Shown: one piece after another, positions 1-8,837 of the stretch | Position numbering within the stretch: the first letter of the stretch is position 1 | Layout: every line of letters starts with the position of its first letter | DNA from: Bacillota bacterium | GTDB lineage: Bacteria > Bacillota > Clostridia > Lutisporales > Lutisporaceae | Assembly: GCA_029553855.1 (NCBI GenBank) | Contig: JAKPKE010000117.1 | Coordinates: 1 to 56,127, forward strand | Reading direction: 5' to 3' | DNA: 56,127 bases | Translations under genes and position numbers: made by a program | Notes under the pieces: model-generated | Told to the model about the DNA's origin: nothing | The model's input: the letters and a program-made list of their open reading frames with translations, nothing else | The model's database searches: none

Positions 1-163
1 ATGCTTAATTGTACATTTTTGTCTTTAAGCATTGAAAAACCTCCTTTTGGTGATAGTTTTTGTCAATTCTATTTTACCAAATTTGGAGGTTTTTCGCTAA
101 TATTATTTATATATTGTACCATATTTTCAAATTTTTATGAGACGTTTTTCAGTGGTTTCGAAC

Positions 164-197
164 CGTCCCTGCTGCTTCTGCGTCCCTGCTGCTTCTG
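164..197. repeat. Tandem 17-bp duplication, REP-like
   Basis: The unit CGTCCCTGCTGCTTCTG occurs twice head to tail just downstream of ppnP. Related sequence lies at 692-721 (ACCGTTCCTGTTGCTTCT) and, inverted, at about 23490-23509. It therefore appears to belong to a dispersed short repeat family rather than to a gene. The first 160 bases of the window hold no convincing gene. Confidence 0.5.
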
Positions 198-209
198 TAT
201 GTGTATGTA

Positions 210-521
210 TTAATCCCGATATGAACAGCAATAATCCGCAATGGATTTGACAATGACCTTGAAACTGGAGTTTGCAGGCACTACAAAGCTTGTGCCTTCC
301 TTATAGCTGGTATAGGAGTTCTCATTCTGCCGCATGATCTCCATTTCACCGCTTAATACCTCCATCAGCTCTTCGGCACCTGTGCCAAACTGATATTCCC
401 CCGGTAAAATGATTCCCAGGGTCTTTCTCTCCCCCGTTTCTGTATAAATCGTTCTGCTGGTAACCTTGCCATCGTAATAAACATTGGCCTTTTTTACAAT
501 TCGCGCATTGGTAAATTCCAT
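210..521 (-). CDS. ppnP: Pyrimidine/purine nucleoside phosphorylase (PpnP/YaiE family)
   Basis: This 103-residue protein matches the small single-domain cupin family of E. coli YaiE/PpnP, which phosphorolyses several nucleosides to free base and ribose-1-phosphate in the cytoplasm. Recognisable family features are the [20 protein letters not shown] stretch, the [21 protein letters not shown] core (the family pattern is EYxFxTxxxExMxVxSG), and the [11 protein letters not shown] plus DYCC ending. The length is typical at about 95-105 residues. The ATG is preceded by GGAGGGT eight bases upstream, which supports this start. It appears monocistronic: a decayed gene lies upstream and repeats downstream. 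The assignment is by family resemblance and no substrate can be read from the sequence. Confidence 0.85.
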   Translation of the reverse strand: MEFTNARIVKKANVYYDGKVTSRTIYTETGERKTLGIILPGEYQFGTGAEELMEVLSGEMEIMRQNENSYTSYKEGTSFVVPANSSFKVIVKSIADYCCSYRD

Positions 522-691
522 TTATTGACCCTCCATTATATTTATTTAGCCTTCCGGCTATAATATGGTGTCAGACACTATATTCAGGCAATCGTTCGTT
601 TTCATCCTCATATCTTTCTCTCTACAGCCTGCCCATAAAAATCCCATTCTGCCCTAACAATTCCATAATACCAGAATGTTAATTTCTATGC

Positions 692-721
692 AATAACCGT
701 CTAACCGTTCCTGTTGCTTCT
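692..721 (+). repeat. Partial copy of RAYT-linked repeat
   Basis: AATAACCGTCTAACCGT matches the first half of the repeats at 24170-24201 and 42871-42902. It then continues as TCCTGTTGCTTCT, resembling the unit at 164-197. It links the two dispersed repeat families in this window. Confidence 0.55.
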
Positions 722-1143
722 AATCCGCAACCGAGTATGAATCCAAGAATTCCTGCATCCTTAATGCCCCCTCAATTGTATTTGGCCAGTTATGGAAGCC
801 GAGGGTTTGCACCTCCCAACCGGTATTGCTCACCTGCTCCAATAAATCTTGTGCAAATTTAGTTTTGCCTTGTTCAGTAAGCTTTCTAAAACTGCTTAAG
901 CCTTCTCTGACCTGTCCAACCCTGTATAAGGACTGTTCAAAAGAAAACGCCTCTTCTATAGTGCTGCCACGCAAATTATCTGCCCACTATGCCCCTATGT
1001 TATCATAAAAGCGGTCTGACAGTTCTTTCTGCTTCTACTTGTACACTGCCTCAATCAGACCGAAGATATAGTGGGACAAGGTACTCACCTCTTATCCCCT
1101 GCCTTCTTCTCTTCACCCGGTATATGACCGGCAAAGACAATCG
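720..1143 (-). pseudogene. Decayed gene of unknown family
   Basis: The last 84 residues (from RGSTIEEAFSFEQSLYRVGQ to the stop at 720) read like a folded-protein segment. Upstream, the same sense runs through a TAG at 987-989 (NIGA*WADNLRG) and then needs frame changes to continue as ELSDRF, SHYIFGLIEAVYK and FAGHIPGEEKK. This indicates at least one nonsense mutation and two frameshifts. No plausible intact start is present. I do not recognise the family. It sits between ppnP and the ABC ATPase and is presumably a remnant unrelated to either. Confidence 0.5.
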
Positions 1144-2793
1144 TTACCTGATCTGTATTGAGCCTGATACTATATATTTCCCTGACTTCTGATCATATAA
1201 GGCTATATTGTTACCGGTAATATCAATGCGTACCCTCGCCCCAATCTGGTACAGAACGCTCCCAAATATGACCCCGGTTAAAAGGAAGTCGCCTACGCGT
1301 ATTTTTACTGTAGATTCCATTCCCGTGGGCATAGCGCCGTAGACTATACCCTCCATTGCTCCATTTGTTGTAATATTTATGCATTCAGGCCTAATTGCGA
1401 TTACAAAATCCCCATCCGTAATAACCTTTTCTTCTTTAATACTGAATTCATAGTTATCCACCTTCGGAATATTATATTTGAAGATTTCGTCCTTGTTTCC
1501 CTTTTCCACATATTTCTTGTTCTGTAATGATTGCTGCCTTGCCTTTATATCTTCATCCTCCGCTGCGTTCCTCTGCTCAAACCAGTTTTTAAGGTTAACA
1601 GCTGCAGAAGGCCTAAAGGTTGCATTAATTCCATCCAGTATGGAAATAGAAACAGTTCCATCCTCCTGTTGCTCCCCTTTGGCTTCTATAAAGTTAACGG
1701 ACGGGTTCCCTACAAAATCTGCAACAAACAGGTTATCCGGCTTATTATATATCTCAAGGGGGGCTGCGCATTGCTGAAGGGTGCCGTTATTAATCAGGCA
1801 AATCTTGGTTGAAAGTGTCATAGCCTCCATCTGGTCATGGGTCACATATACAAAAGTGCTGCCGGTTTCCACATGCAGCCTTTGCAGCTCATATCTCATT
1901 TCCATGCGAAGCTTAGCGTCCAGGTTGGAAAGAGGTTCATCCATAAACAGTACAGCCGGTTCGGGGGCCAATGTCCTAGCAATAGCCACACGCTGCTGCT
2001 GTCCGCCGGACAGCTCCGCGGGGTAGCGATCCATAAACATGCCTATTTTTACAACTTTGGCGACTCTCCTTACAGTCAAATCCACCTCTTCCTTTGACAG
2101 ATTTCTTACTGTTTTAATTGCCTTTCCGTGCTCTGTAACAGCACACTCTTCATTCAATTCCTGCCCCTTTGACCTATAGCCTGCTCTGATCTCATCCGAT
2201 TTTTTTGCCAGATCCTCGGAGATTTGTTTCGCTACAGCCTGAGCATCCCTTGCATCATGCAGATTATAGCTGAACAATGTTTTTGCTGTGGACACAGAAA
2301 TAGAATATGCATCAATCAATCTCAAAAGTGCCTTATCTATGTCAATCTTATTATTTTTATCTCTGCATTCCTCGATATGCTTTACAACTTCCCTGACATT
2401 TTTCAGAATTTCAATTAATTTTATTGTGCTCTTATATAATAGGTCAAAGGAAGGCAGTTCCTCTCTGATATTACTGAGACCAAATGCTATATTCTCATAT
2501 ACGGTCATGTTCGGCCACAGTGCATAATTCTGAAACAGAAACCCAACTTTTCTTTTATTAGGGGGCACATTTATTCCCTGCTCGCTGTCAAAAACTACCT
2601 TGCTGCCTATGGCAATCCTTCCGCTTGTCGGCGTTTCCAAGCCTGCAATCATGCGAAGTATCGTAGTTTTCCCACAACCGGATGGACCAAGCAAAGTAAC
2701 AAAGGAGTTATCCTCAATATCAAGGCTGAGATTATCAACGGCATAGAATTTTCCCCATCTCTTCGAAACATTCGTTAATTTAATATCTGGCAT
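1144..2793 (-). CDS. ABC importer ATPase with long helical-domain insertion
   Basis: This 549-residue protein belongs to the MalK/PotA/FbpC family of importer ATPases. It shows Walker A GPSGCGKT (residues 36-43), Q-loop FQNYAL (Q88), signature LSGGQQQR (261-268), Walker B VLFMDEP (281-287), D-loop SNLD, the switch histidine in YVTHD (H319), and a C-terminal OB-type regulatory domain. Q-loop and signature are separated by about 170 residues instead of the usual 50 or so. The roughly 120 extra residues (about 107-232) are helical and charged. The C-terminal domain also has a charged segment around residues 405-440. The gene begins one base after the permease stop and should couple to that fused permease, powering uptake for the lipoprotein at 4826-6214. 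The substrate is not readable; the neighbouring sensor suggests a phosphorylated sugar. Confidence 0.9.
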   Translation of the reverse strand: MPDIKLTNVSKRWGKFYAVDNLSLDIEDNSFVTLLGPSGCGKTTILRMIAGLETPTSGRIAIGSKVVFDSEQGINVPPNKRKVGFLFQNYALWPNMTVYENIAFGLSNIREELPSFDLLYKSTIKLIEILKNVREVVKHIEECRDKNNKIDIDKALLRLIDAYSISVSTAKTLFSYNLHDARDAQAVAKQISEDLAKKSDEIRAGYRSKGQELNEECAVTEHGKAIKTVRNLSKEEVDLTVRRVAKVVKIGMFMDRYPAELSGGQQQRVAIARTLAPEPAVLFMDEPLSNLDAKLRMEMRYELQRLHVETGSTFVYVTHDQMEAMTLSTKICLINNGTLQQCAAPLEIYNKPDNLFVADFVGNPSVNFIEAKGEQQEDGTVSISILDGINATFRPSAAVNLKNWFEQRNAAEDEDIKARQQSLQNKKYVEKGNKDEIFKYNIPKVDNYEFSIKEEKVITDGDFVIAIRPECINITTNGAMEGIVYGAMPTGMESTVKIRVGDFLLTGVIFGSVLYQIGARVRIDITGNNIALYDQKSGKYIVSGSIQIR

Positions 2794-2794
2794 G

Positions 2795-4627
2795 CTAATT
2801 CCCTCCGATACCTTTATCCAGACTTGCGCCGGTTATTTTATTCACCAAGGAATTGAAAATAAGAATCATAACAATCAATATAAGGTTTATTGCACTGGAA
2901 AATGCATATAAGCCCATCTCGTCAAAATAGTCCAGGGATGTTGCAACAATGAACCCCTGCGTACATAAAAGCATAAACAGCGACAATTCTCTCAGGCATG
3001 TCATGAACGGAAGCAGATATCCGCTTATGATAGAGACCTTCTGAATCGGTATGATAATATTTAACATCCTTTTATACCATGGTATACCGTGGATAATTGC
3101 CGCCTCTTCAATTTCATTGCTAAGCTGGAGCATAGAGTTCAGAGAGCTTCGGCTTGCAAAGGGAATATACTTGACCGTGCCCGCTATTATCAGTAAAGCA
3201 TAGGTATTAAATAGATTAATGGTCTCATTGGAGAACATGATAAAAAAAGCAACACCGACGGCTATAGAAGGCATCAGATACGGGAGAAATGCAACGCCAT
3301 TTACGTAATTTGCCCATCTGCTCCTTCTGTTCTTGGACACGGAATACCCTATCAGAGTCCCGATAGTACCCGCTAATAGTGAGCAGCAGACCGCCACATA
3401 CAATGTGCCTTTGAAAGCATTCCAGATTGTCGGATTGTAAAGAACACCCTGCTGTCCGTACATGCCTTTTTCTGCAATGTTATCCCTTGTCAGCCACCAT
3501 TTGGTGGTCAGATTGTTTATATTCCCGCTATAAAGGAAACTATAATCCCCCGGGTTCGGCAATATCGTTTCAAAAGCAAAGGAGATAATCGGATATATAC
3601 TGGTGAAGAACGTAAGAATTATGAAAATAATTGCAATCACATTTTTCCCTGTCTTACCCAGGTTAATTTTTGAGATCTGCCCTGATTTTCCGGTCACCGT
3701 TGTATAACTTTTACGGCTCCTGAGGCTGACTTGATTCATCAACAATATTGCTACACCAAATACCATCATAATAATTGCCAGTATACTCGCTTCTCCCGTA
3801 TACTTGGAGTTCATGGAAATATATTTTGTAGAAAGTGTAGTAAGTCCTAAATAGTGCGGAACCGGGTAGCTTCCCATGGAGCTTCCGAATACCAGAAGGA
3901 TTGTCGATAAAATTGCGGGTTTTACCATGGGTATTGTGATACGAAGCATCGTTCTCCATTTGGGCGTATTTAAAATCGTTGCAGCTTCCTCAAGATTCGC
4001 ATCCATGTTCCGGAAAATGCCTCCAATAAGAATATAGGCAAAAGGAGCATAATGCAATCCCAAAACCAACGCACTTGGAAACATGCCCTGGCACCACCAT
4101 TTAGGCATGTATATTCCCATCATTGCCGCAAGCAAACCATTTGAGGTCCCCGTAACTGTGTTACTGTTGAATACATTCTGCCAAACAACCGCAAGGGTCC
4201 ACTGGGGCATTATATATGGAAAAATAAAAATCGAACTTAAATACTTTTTGAAATTAAGGTTTGTCCTCGTCACTAAAAATGCGAAAATCCCACCGTACAG
4301 GATTGAAACAATACATGCAAAGGTTGCAAGCAAAACCGTATTTGTCAAGGGTGTCCACAAATTTGTCTTTGCCAGTCTGCTGGTAAACAAATCTACATAG
4401 TTGACAACCGAATAACCTGTAACTTTTTTTGTCAGGTGGGCATCTATCGTTCCCGGATGAATTGCAAAGGTATCATTTACAATTGCTATAATAGGTACGA
4501 AAGTCGTAAGTGTAAGGACAATGCCAAACAGAAGCAGGATCGTATTCTGCGGTTTTGAAAAAAAAGCTTTAATTTTATTCAGTACAATCACATGCTTACC
4601 CGGCTTTTTTATCTCTGTCCGGTTCAT
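2795..4627 (-). CDS. Fused two-domain ABC importer permease
   Basis: The protein has 610 residues and about twelve predicted membrane segments. It contains two copies of the importer permease module, each with an EAA-type loop (EEAATILNTPKWRTM in the first half and EEAAIIHGIPWYKRM in the second). This is the FbpB/ThiP-like arrangement of two permeases on one chain, so no partner permease is needed. The start is the ATG at 4627, preceded by AAGGAGGT; an in-frame ATG 72 bases further upstream lies inside a palindromic repeat and lacks a ribosome site. It lies one base before the ATPase gene and downstream of the binding protein, separated from it by repeats and two hairpins. It forms the membrane channel of the uptake system. 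Confidence 0.9.
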   Translation of the reverse strand: MNRTEIKKPGKHVIVLNKIKAFFSKPQNTILLLFGIVLTLTTFVPIIAIVNDTFAIHPGTIDAHLTKKVTGYSVVNYVDLFTSRLAKTNLWTPLTNTVLLATFACIVSILYGGIFAFLVTRTNLNFKKYLSSIFIFPYIMPQWTLAVVWQNVFNSNTVTGTSNGLLAAMMGIYMPKWWCQGMFPSALVLGLHYAPFAYILIGGIFRNMDANLEEAATILNTPKWRTMLRITIPMVKPAILSTILLVFGSSMGSYPVPHYLGLTTLSTKYISMNSKYTGEASILAIIMMVFGVAILLMNQVSLRSRKSYTTVTGKSGQISKINLGKTGKNVIAIIFIILTFFTSIYPIISFAFETILPNPGDYSFLYSGNINNLTTKWWLTRDNIAEKGMYGQQGVLYNPTIWNAFKGTLYVAVCCSLLAGTIGTLIGYSVSKNRRSRWANYVNGVAFLPYLMPSIAVGVAFFIMFSNETINLFNTYALLIIAGTVKYIPFASRSSLNSMLQLSNEIEEAAIIHGIPWYKRMLNIIIPIQKVSIISGYLLPFMTCLRELSLFMLLCTQGFIVATSLDYFDEMGLYAFSSAINLILIVMILIFNSLVNKITGASLDKGIGGN

Positions 4628-4643
4628 ATTTACCTCCTTAAAA

Positions 4644-4675
4644 GGCATCAAAGGTGTTTTCACGCCTTTGATGCC
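4644..4675. repeat. 11-bp inverted repeat before the permease gene
   Basis: GGCATCAAAGG and CCTTTGATGCC flank a 10-base loop just upstream of the permease Shine-Dalgarno. In the minus-strand transcript it would form a hairpin immediately before the start, so it could affect translation or act as a transcript-processing site. It abuts the dispersed repeat at 4678-4764. Confidence 0.5.
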
Positions 4676-4677
4676 AG

Positions 4678-4764
4678 AACAAAGGCGGCTTCGCCGCATT
4701 TGACGCCCATGCGCCTTTTTCGAGCATGCGAGAAAAATATGGCGCGGGCACTTAAGTCAAGGGT
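4678..4764 (+). repeat. Dispersed ~85-bp repeat, copy 1
   Basis: The stretch begins AACAAAGGCGGCTTCGCCGC (GCGGC-TTC-GCCGC hairpin) and passes through GCCCATGCGCCTTTT to GCGGGCACTTAA. It recurs with small differences at 10370-10451. Both copies are intergenic. The GGCACTTA ending resembles the end of the RAYT-linked repeats. Confidence 0.65.
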
Positions 4765-4805
4765 TTTAATAGTATAGGAAAGTTATACTTTCCTATACTA
4801 TTAAA
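4765..4805. repeat. 19-bp palindromic hairpin, copy 1
   Basis: TTTAATAGTATAGGAAAGT pairs perfectly with its complement across a 3-base TAT loop. A close relative sits at 18703-18741. Here it lies between the binding-protein and permease genes, where such a hairpin could shield the upstream mRNA and raise binding-protein levels over the membrane parts. That role is inferred from position. A second small palindrome (ACCTGC..GCAGGT) follows at 4811-4825. Confidence 0.65.
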
Positions 4806-4825
4806 TACAGACCTGCTATGCAGGT

Positions 4826-6214
4826 TTATTTCTTATCACTGCCTGCACTGTATTTGGTAAGCAATTCAATCCAGCTTCCTACCGTAAATGATACGGAAGA
4901 ACAATATTCAGGATCCTCGAGAACCAGCTCGCCTGTTGTCGTCCACCAGTTGTAGCCTCTGTCATTCTTGCAGTCATAAACATTTACGCCATTCTCATAG
5001 CCGCCCTTACTGTGGTTATAGGCTGATTCTGTTGCTGTTGCTACTTCCGGATTTGAGGAATAACCTCCCATATCCTTACCCCATGCGCTGAAACCGTCCT
5101 TTGTACATGTCATGTAAGCAATTAAAGCACATGCTGTCCAGGGAAGTGGGCTGTTGTTTGTTACAAAAAGGTAATGACAATATCCATAGCCGCCGATTCC
5201 TTTGTAATCATCCTGATATGCAGCTACCGTAATGTTATTCTTGGATACGGAAGCCGATTCTTCAACAGAACGAAGTTTTGAGTAAACCAGCAAACCGCAT
5301 TGATCTGTTGCTGATTTTGTTACCAGAGTATTGCAGATAGGTCCGTCATCCGTTTGTTCATTATAGCTTTCTACCCATAATTTTATCCATGCAAGGGCAT
5401 ATTTCCCGTTTTCACCTAAGCCAAGGTCTTCTGCATCTTTTGCCATTTCATCAATAACCGGTTTAAAGTATGCCTGTTTGCCACTGTCAAGGGCATCATA
5501 TGCTTCTTTTAACCAGGCTGCGTAATTATCCTGTGTCAGCATATATAAAAAGTTTTTGCCGACAACTTCAGAGTCAATGTCCATATAAAGTGCGTGAACA
5601 TCTTTGTTTACGAAATCCCAACAATTCTTGTAGATTGCACTGCCGGTATTATTGAACATGAATACTTTGTTCAAAGTCTGCAGCGGAAGATACCCTTTGT
5701 ATTCATCTGCCGTTGTGCCATTCGCTTTGGCCCATTCCTGAGGAATAAATGTTTTCAGGATACCGGTCTGCACCATTTTGCTCTCAATCTGGTTGCCGTC
5801 CTGTATTAATGTCATTGCAAAGGTGCCCTTTCCTTTTAGTGAATCCGCCGACAGCTGGTCAAAAATCTTATTGTTCTTAGGCTGCTGCCACTCATATTCC
5901 AATGTGTACGAAGGATCAATAGTCTTCAGGTAGTCAATGAACAGCGGAACCGCAGTTTTGCCGCGACTGGAATTACCAACGCCATAAAATGTTTTACCCT
6001 TTGATTCCTCAATTGCTTTTTGGGCAAGCTCTTCCATGCTCATTGTTTCAGCTTCTTCGATAATCTTTTCAATCTCGGAAAGGTTTATGTCTTCCTTGAC
6101 CTCAGCTGATGCCGGTTCGTCTCCTCCTGCCTTTCCGGCACATCCGGCAAGAGACATCAGAACCATGCAGCAAATAAGCAATACCGATGTAAAACGTTTG
6201 ACTCTTTTCACCAA
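4826..6214 (-). CDS. Substrate-binding lipoprotein of the ABC importer
   Basis: This 462-residue protein has a lipoprotein signal peptide: a basic start, a hydrophobic core, and LAGC with the lipidated cysteine at residue 25. A short acidic linker and a large periplasmic-binding-protein-type domain follow. It probably captures substrate outside the membrane and delivers it to the fused permease downstream. The family is divergent: aromatic and cysteine-rich stretches such as GGYGYCHYLF and DRGYNWWTTTG do not match the usual sugar-binding proteins I know. Its place, immediately after the response-regulator gene and before the permease and ATPase, makes it the transport binding protein, whereas the lipoprotein at 8838-9854 is more likely the sensor. 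The start has a GGGAGG site just upstream. Confidence 0.8.
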   Translation of the reverse strand: MVKRVKRFTSVLLICCMVLMSLAGCAGKAGGDEPASAEVKEDINLSEIEKIIEEAETMSMEELAQKAIEESKGKTFYGVGNSSRGKTAVPLFIDYLKTIDPSYTLEYEWQQPKNNKIFDQLSADSLKGKGTFAMTLIQDGNQIESKMVQTGILKTFIPQEWAKANGTTADEYKGYLPLQTLNKVFMFNNTGSAIYKNCWDFVNKDVHALYMDIDSEVVGKNFLYMLTQDNYAAWLKEAYDALDSGKQAYFKPVIDEMAKDAEDLGLGENGKYALAWIKLWVESYNEQTDDGPICNTLVTKSATDQCGLLVYSKLRSVEESASVSKNNITVAAYQDDYKGIGGYGYCHYLFVTNNSPLPWTACALIAYMTCTKDGFSAWGKDMGGYSSNPEVATATESAYNHSKGGYENGVNVYDCKNDRGYNWWTTTGELVLEDPEYCSSVSFTVGSWIELLTKYSAGSDKK

Positions 6215-6343
6215 TAATTCCTCCCATTTTTAAAATTTGGATTCTTTCTATCAAGTATCCAATCTCCCTGATACAATTTTACAAATAGTCGGAATTTTAT
6301 GGTAGTAGACAAAACTGTTATAATTTTGTTTTTTCTGATATTT

Positions 6344-7108
6344 TTATGCTCTTCTGCTTCTGTCCTGATACTCAGAGGGAGACACACCAACCATCTTTTT
6401 AAAAATACTGCTGAAGTATGTTATGTCCCGGTACCCTACCAGTTCGGCCACCTCATATACCTTGTACCTGCAATCACGCAGCATATTCATTGCTGTACGG
6501 ATACGATACCGGGTAATATATGACATAATTGTATAGTCTGTTTCTTTTCTAAAGATATGACTCAGATGCCCGCCGCTGATTCCCAATGATTCGGCAATAG
6601 TATCAACACAGAGCTTTCGGTCATTATAATGGTTTGCAACATAGTCTATCGCCTCCATGACATACTTGCTTTTATCTCCTTTTTTCAACATCATGCTGAT
6701 TTGTTTTATATCGGAATTGATTTGTTTCCTTTCGTCTATTATCTTCTTTTGAACACGCAATACCGTTTCTTCCAATTCACCATCCTGAAAGGGTTTTAAT
6801 AAATAATCCGATGCGGAAAACTTGACGGCTCTCTGGGCATATGAAAAATCACTGTATGCAGTAAGAAAAATCACATGAACGTTTTTGTTTGCCTGGCGCA
6901 GGTTCCCCAGCATCTCTATTCCGTCCATTTTCGGCATTTTTATATCTGTAATAATCAAATCCGGATTATACTTCCTTGCTGCCTCAAGTCCTTCCAATCC
7001 GTTTGAAGCTTCCGCCACGACAATACAGCCCAGAGCAGGCCAGTCAACCCCCAACACAATTCCTTTACGCACAAGCTTCTCATCATCAACTACCAATACC
7101 TTCAGCAT
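6344..7108 (-). CDS. AraC-type response regulator (YesN/HptR-like)
   Basis: The protein has 254 residues. An N-terminal receiver domain shows the acidic pocket VVDDE, phospho-acceptor D55 in IITDIKMP, and the conserved lysine in LLKPF. A C-terminal AraC-family double helix-turn-helix follows (about residues 155-250, ending RDITYFSSIFKKMVGVSPSEYQ). It should bind DNA when phosphorylated by the kinase encoded just upstream; the two genes overlap by 23 bases, so they are translationally coupled. The obvious target is the adjacent importer operon, by analogy with S. aureus HptR activating hexose-phosphate uptake. About 130 bases separate it from the binding-protein gene, enough for a regulated promoter, but I could not identify one clearly. 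Confidence 0.9.
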   Translation of the reverse strand: MLKVLVVDDEKLVRKGIVLGVDWPALGCIVVAEASNGLEGLEAARKYNPDLIITDIKMPKMDGIEMLGNLRQANKNVHVIFLTAYSDFSYAQRAVKFSASDYLLKPFQDGELEETVLRVQKKIIDERKQINSDIKQISMMLKKGDKSKYVMEAIDYVANHYNDRKLCVDTIAESLGISGGHLSHIFRKETDYTIMSYITRYRIRTAMNMLRDCRYKVYEVAELVGYRDITYFSSIFKKMVGVSPSEYQDRSRRA

Positions 7109-8822
7109 ATTCTGCTACCTCCCCACTTATAACGGGCAATACAACCGTTACCTTGGTTCCGCCTTTTTCAATTGCACTTGCCGAGACCCCAAATGTGTCA
7201 CCATAGCGCAGCCTGATTATCGTATCCACATTAATAAACCCTATATTCTCCCCCGTTTTGTTTCTGTCTCTGCTGTTCAAGCGTTCCAACATTTCCTTGC
7301 TCATGCCACAGCCGTCGTCCGATATGGATATAATGAGTTTTTCATTTTCTTCGGACACATTGATATATATACTTCCATCTTCTCTGTCGGCAAGTCCGTG
7401 AATAATTGCGTTTTCTATCAGGGGCTGGATAACTAGCTTCGGGACGAGATAATTCTCTGATTCGTCCTTTATTTCAACGGTATATTTGAATTTCCCGCCG
7501 AAACGTATCCGCTGAATATCAACATAACACTGCGCAAGAGTCAGTTCTTCCTTTAGTGTGATAAGCTGCTTCGACGAAATACTGGTCCGCAGGATTTTGG
7601 CAAGGCTTGCCACCAAAGTAGAAATCTCCGAAATATTATGTGCCTTTGCCACCCATTTTATGGTGTCCAGAGTATTATAGATAAAGTGAGGATTTAATTG
7701 AGCCTGCATCATCGCAATATTTGAATTATTCAGCTCTTGCTGCTGTTTAACCTGGCGTTCTACATTATCACGAAGTTTGCCTGCCATGGTATTGAATTTG
7801 ACCGCCAAACCTCCAAACTCATCAATTCTCTCCGTTTCAATCCGAGTATCCAGATATCCCTCTTCCACTTCATGCATTGCTTCGGTAATTGTATGAATAG
7901 GTTTCACAAGGTTATTGCTTATTTTTACGGATACTCCAATACAAAGCATCAGACTCAGTAAAGTCATAATTGCACTGACACTGTACATTGTCTTGCTTAT
8001 ATCCGTCGTAAAGATCTCGTCCCTTTGCAGTACAACAGATAAACCGGTATAACCTATTGGTGAAATATAAAACTTGCATTCCTTGCTCAGATCCGTTAAA
8101 TCCCTGCCTTTCATAAGCTGCTCTCTCAATACAGATCCGATCGGTTTTTCCTTCGCCGGTTCCGTACTGTAAATTGTATGCCATTGTTTGTCCAATATAA
8201 CTATACTGTCCTGCGGACTGTAAGCATCCTCCAGGAGGCTTTCAAAATCAGCAGATCTTATCCCGACAACAATATATCCTATACAGTTGCCTGCATTATC
8301 GGTAATTGTTCTTGCAGATCTTAGCAAAATATCCTTTGAACTGCTTGTATACTCGTTTTCACCACTTATAACCAGTGTATCCGGTTGGTCGGCTGCTGCT
8401 TTCAGAATTCCACAATAAGTAGAAAGCTTTGTATTTAAGGTTTTAGTGCTGGTGGAATACTTGCAGATTCCTCCTATGGAATACAGCTCAAATTGCGCCA
8501 CCCTTCTGAGCTCCGAGGTGGAAGCATACAGTGCATTATATGTCTTGTTGCGGTTTTCCTCATTCTTTTCATACAAGGTCTGAACAACCAATTCGTTTCT
8601 ATTTAATTCCCGGCTGATAACATCCAATTTGTCAAAAAAACCTCCCAGTGCATCTTCAACTCTGTTTAACCGCATTGCAATTTCTGCCTGATGGTCCATT
8701 TCAATTTTCATTTTAAAAAGCTGGATCATAAAAAAACTGCATATCAGCAACGGCAGAATTGCAACCAGAATAAAATAAAACAGCAATTGTCTTTTAAATG
8801 ATCCCCTGATATAATTTCGCAT
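7086..8822 (-). CDS. Membrane sensor histidine kinase (YesM/HptS-like)
   Basis: This 578-residue kinase has a membrane segment at about 12-34, an extracellular sensing region of about 240 residues (Cache-like), and a second membrane segment at about 279-298. A HAMP linker to about 350 and the YesM-type phosphotransfer motif LNPHFIYNTLD follow, with H379. An ATP-binding domain with the N box (PLIENAIIHG) and G box (DDGCGM) completes it. This class usually dimerises and phosphorylates an AraC-type regulator, here the overlapping downstream gene. The gene for a binding-protein-like lipoprotein ends 15 bases upstream, an arrangement in which the lipoprotein presents ligand to the kinase. Confidence 0.9.
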   Translation of the reverse strand: MRNYIRGSFKRQLLFYFILVAILPLLICSFFMIQLFKMKIEMDHQAEIAMRLNRVEDALGGFFDKLDVISRELNRNELVVQTLYEKNEENRNKTYNALYASTSELRRVAQFELYSIGGICKYSTSTKTLNTKLSTYCGILKAAADQPDTLVISGENEYTSSSKDILLRSARTITDNAGNCIGYIVVGIRSADFESLLEDAYSPQDSIVILDKQWHTIYSTEPAKEKPIGSVLREQLMKGRDLTDLSKECKFYISPIGYTGLSVVLQRDEIFTTDISKTMYSVSAIMTLLSLMLCIGVSVKISNNLVKPIHTITEAMHEVEEGYLDTRIETERIDEFGGLAVKFNTMAGKLRDNVERQVKQQQELNNSNIAMMQAQLNPHFIYNTLDTIKWVAKAHNISEISTLVASLAKILRTSISSKQLITLKEELTLAQCYVDIQRIRFGGKFKYTVEIKDESENYLVPKLVIQPLIENAIIHGLADREDGSIYINVSEENEKLIISISDDGCGMSKEMLERLNSRDRNKTGENIGFINVDTIIRLRYGDTFGVSASAIEKGGTKVTVVLPVISGEVAEYAEGIGS

Positions 8823-8837
8823 ATTTACGCCATTCCT

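Noticed and set aside
1-213. Open frame of 70 codons at the left edge
   Set aside because: It is low-complexity, Phe/Leu-rich, has no ribosome site and runs through the tandem repeat at 164-197.
1250-2800. Suspicion that the long ABC ATPase is a frameshift or assembly fusion
   Set aside because: All ATPase motifs are in one continuous frame in the right order on both sides of the insertion, and the insertion itself is protein-like, so a genuine insertion is the simpler reading.
4083-4400. Plus-strand open frame opposite the permease gene
   Set aside because: It is the antisense of membrane-helix codons, with no ribosome site and no recognisable domain. Many similar shadows of real genes were ignored.
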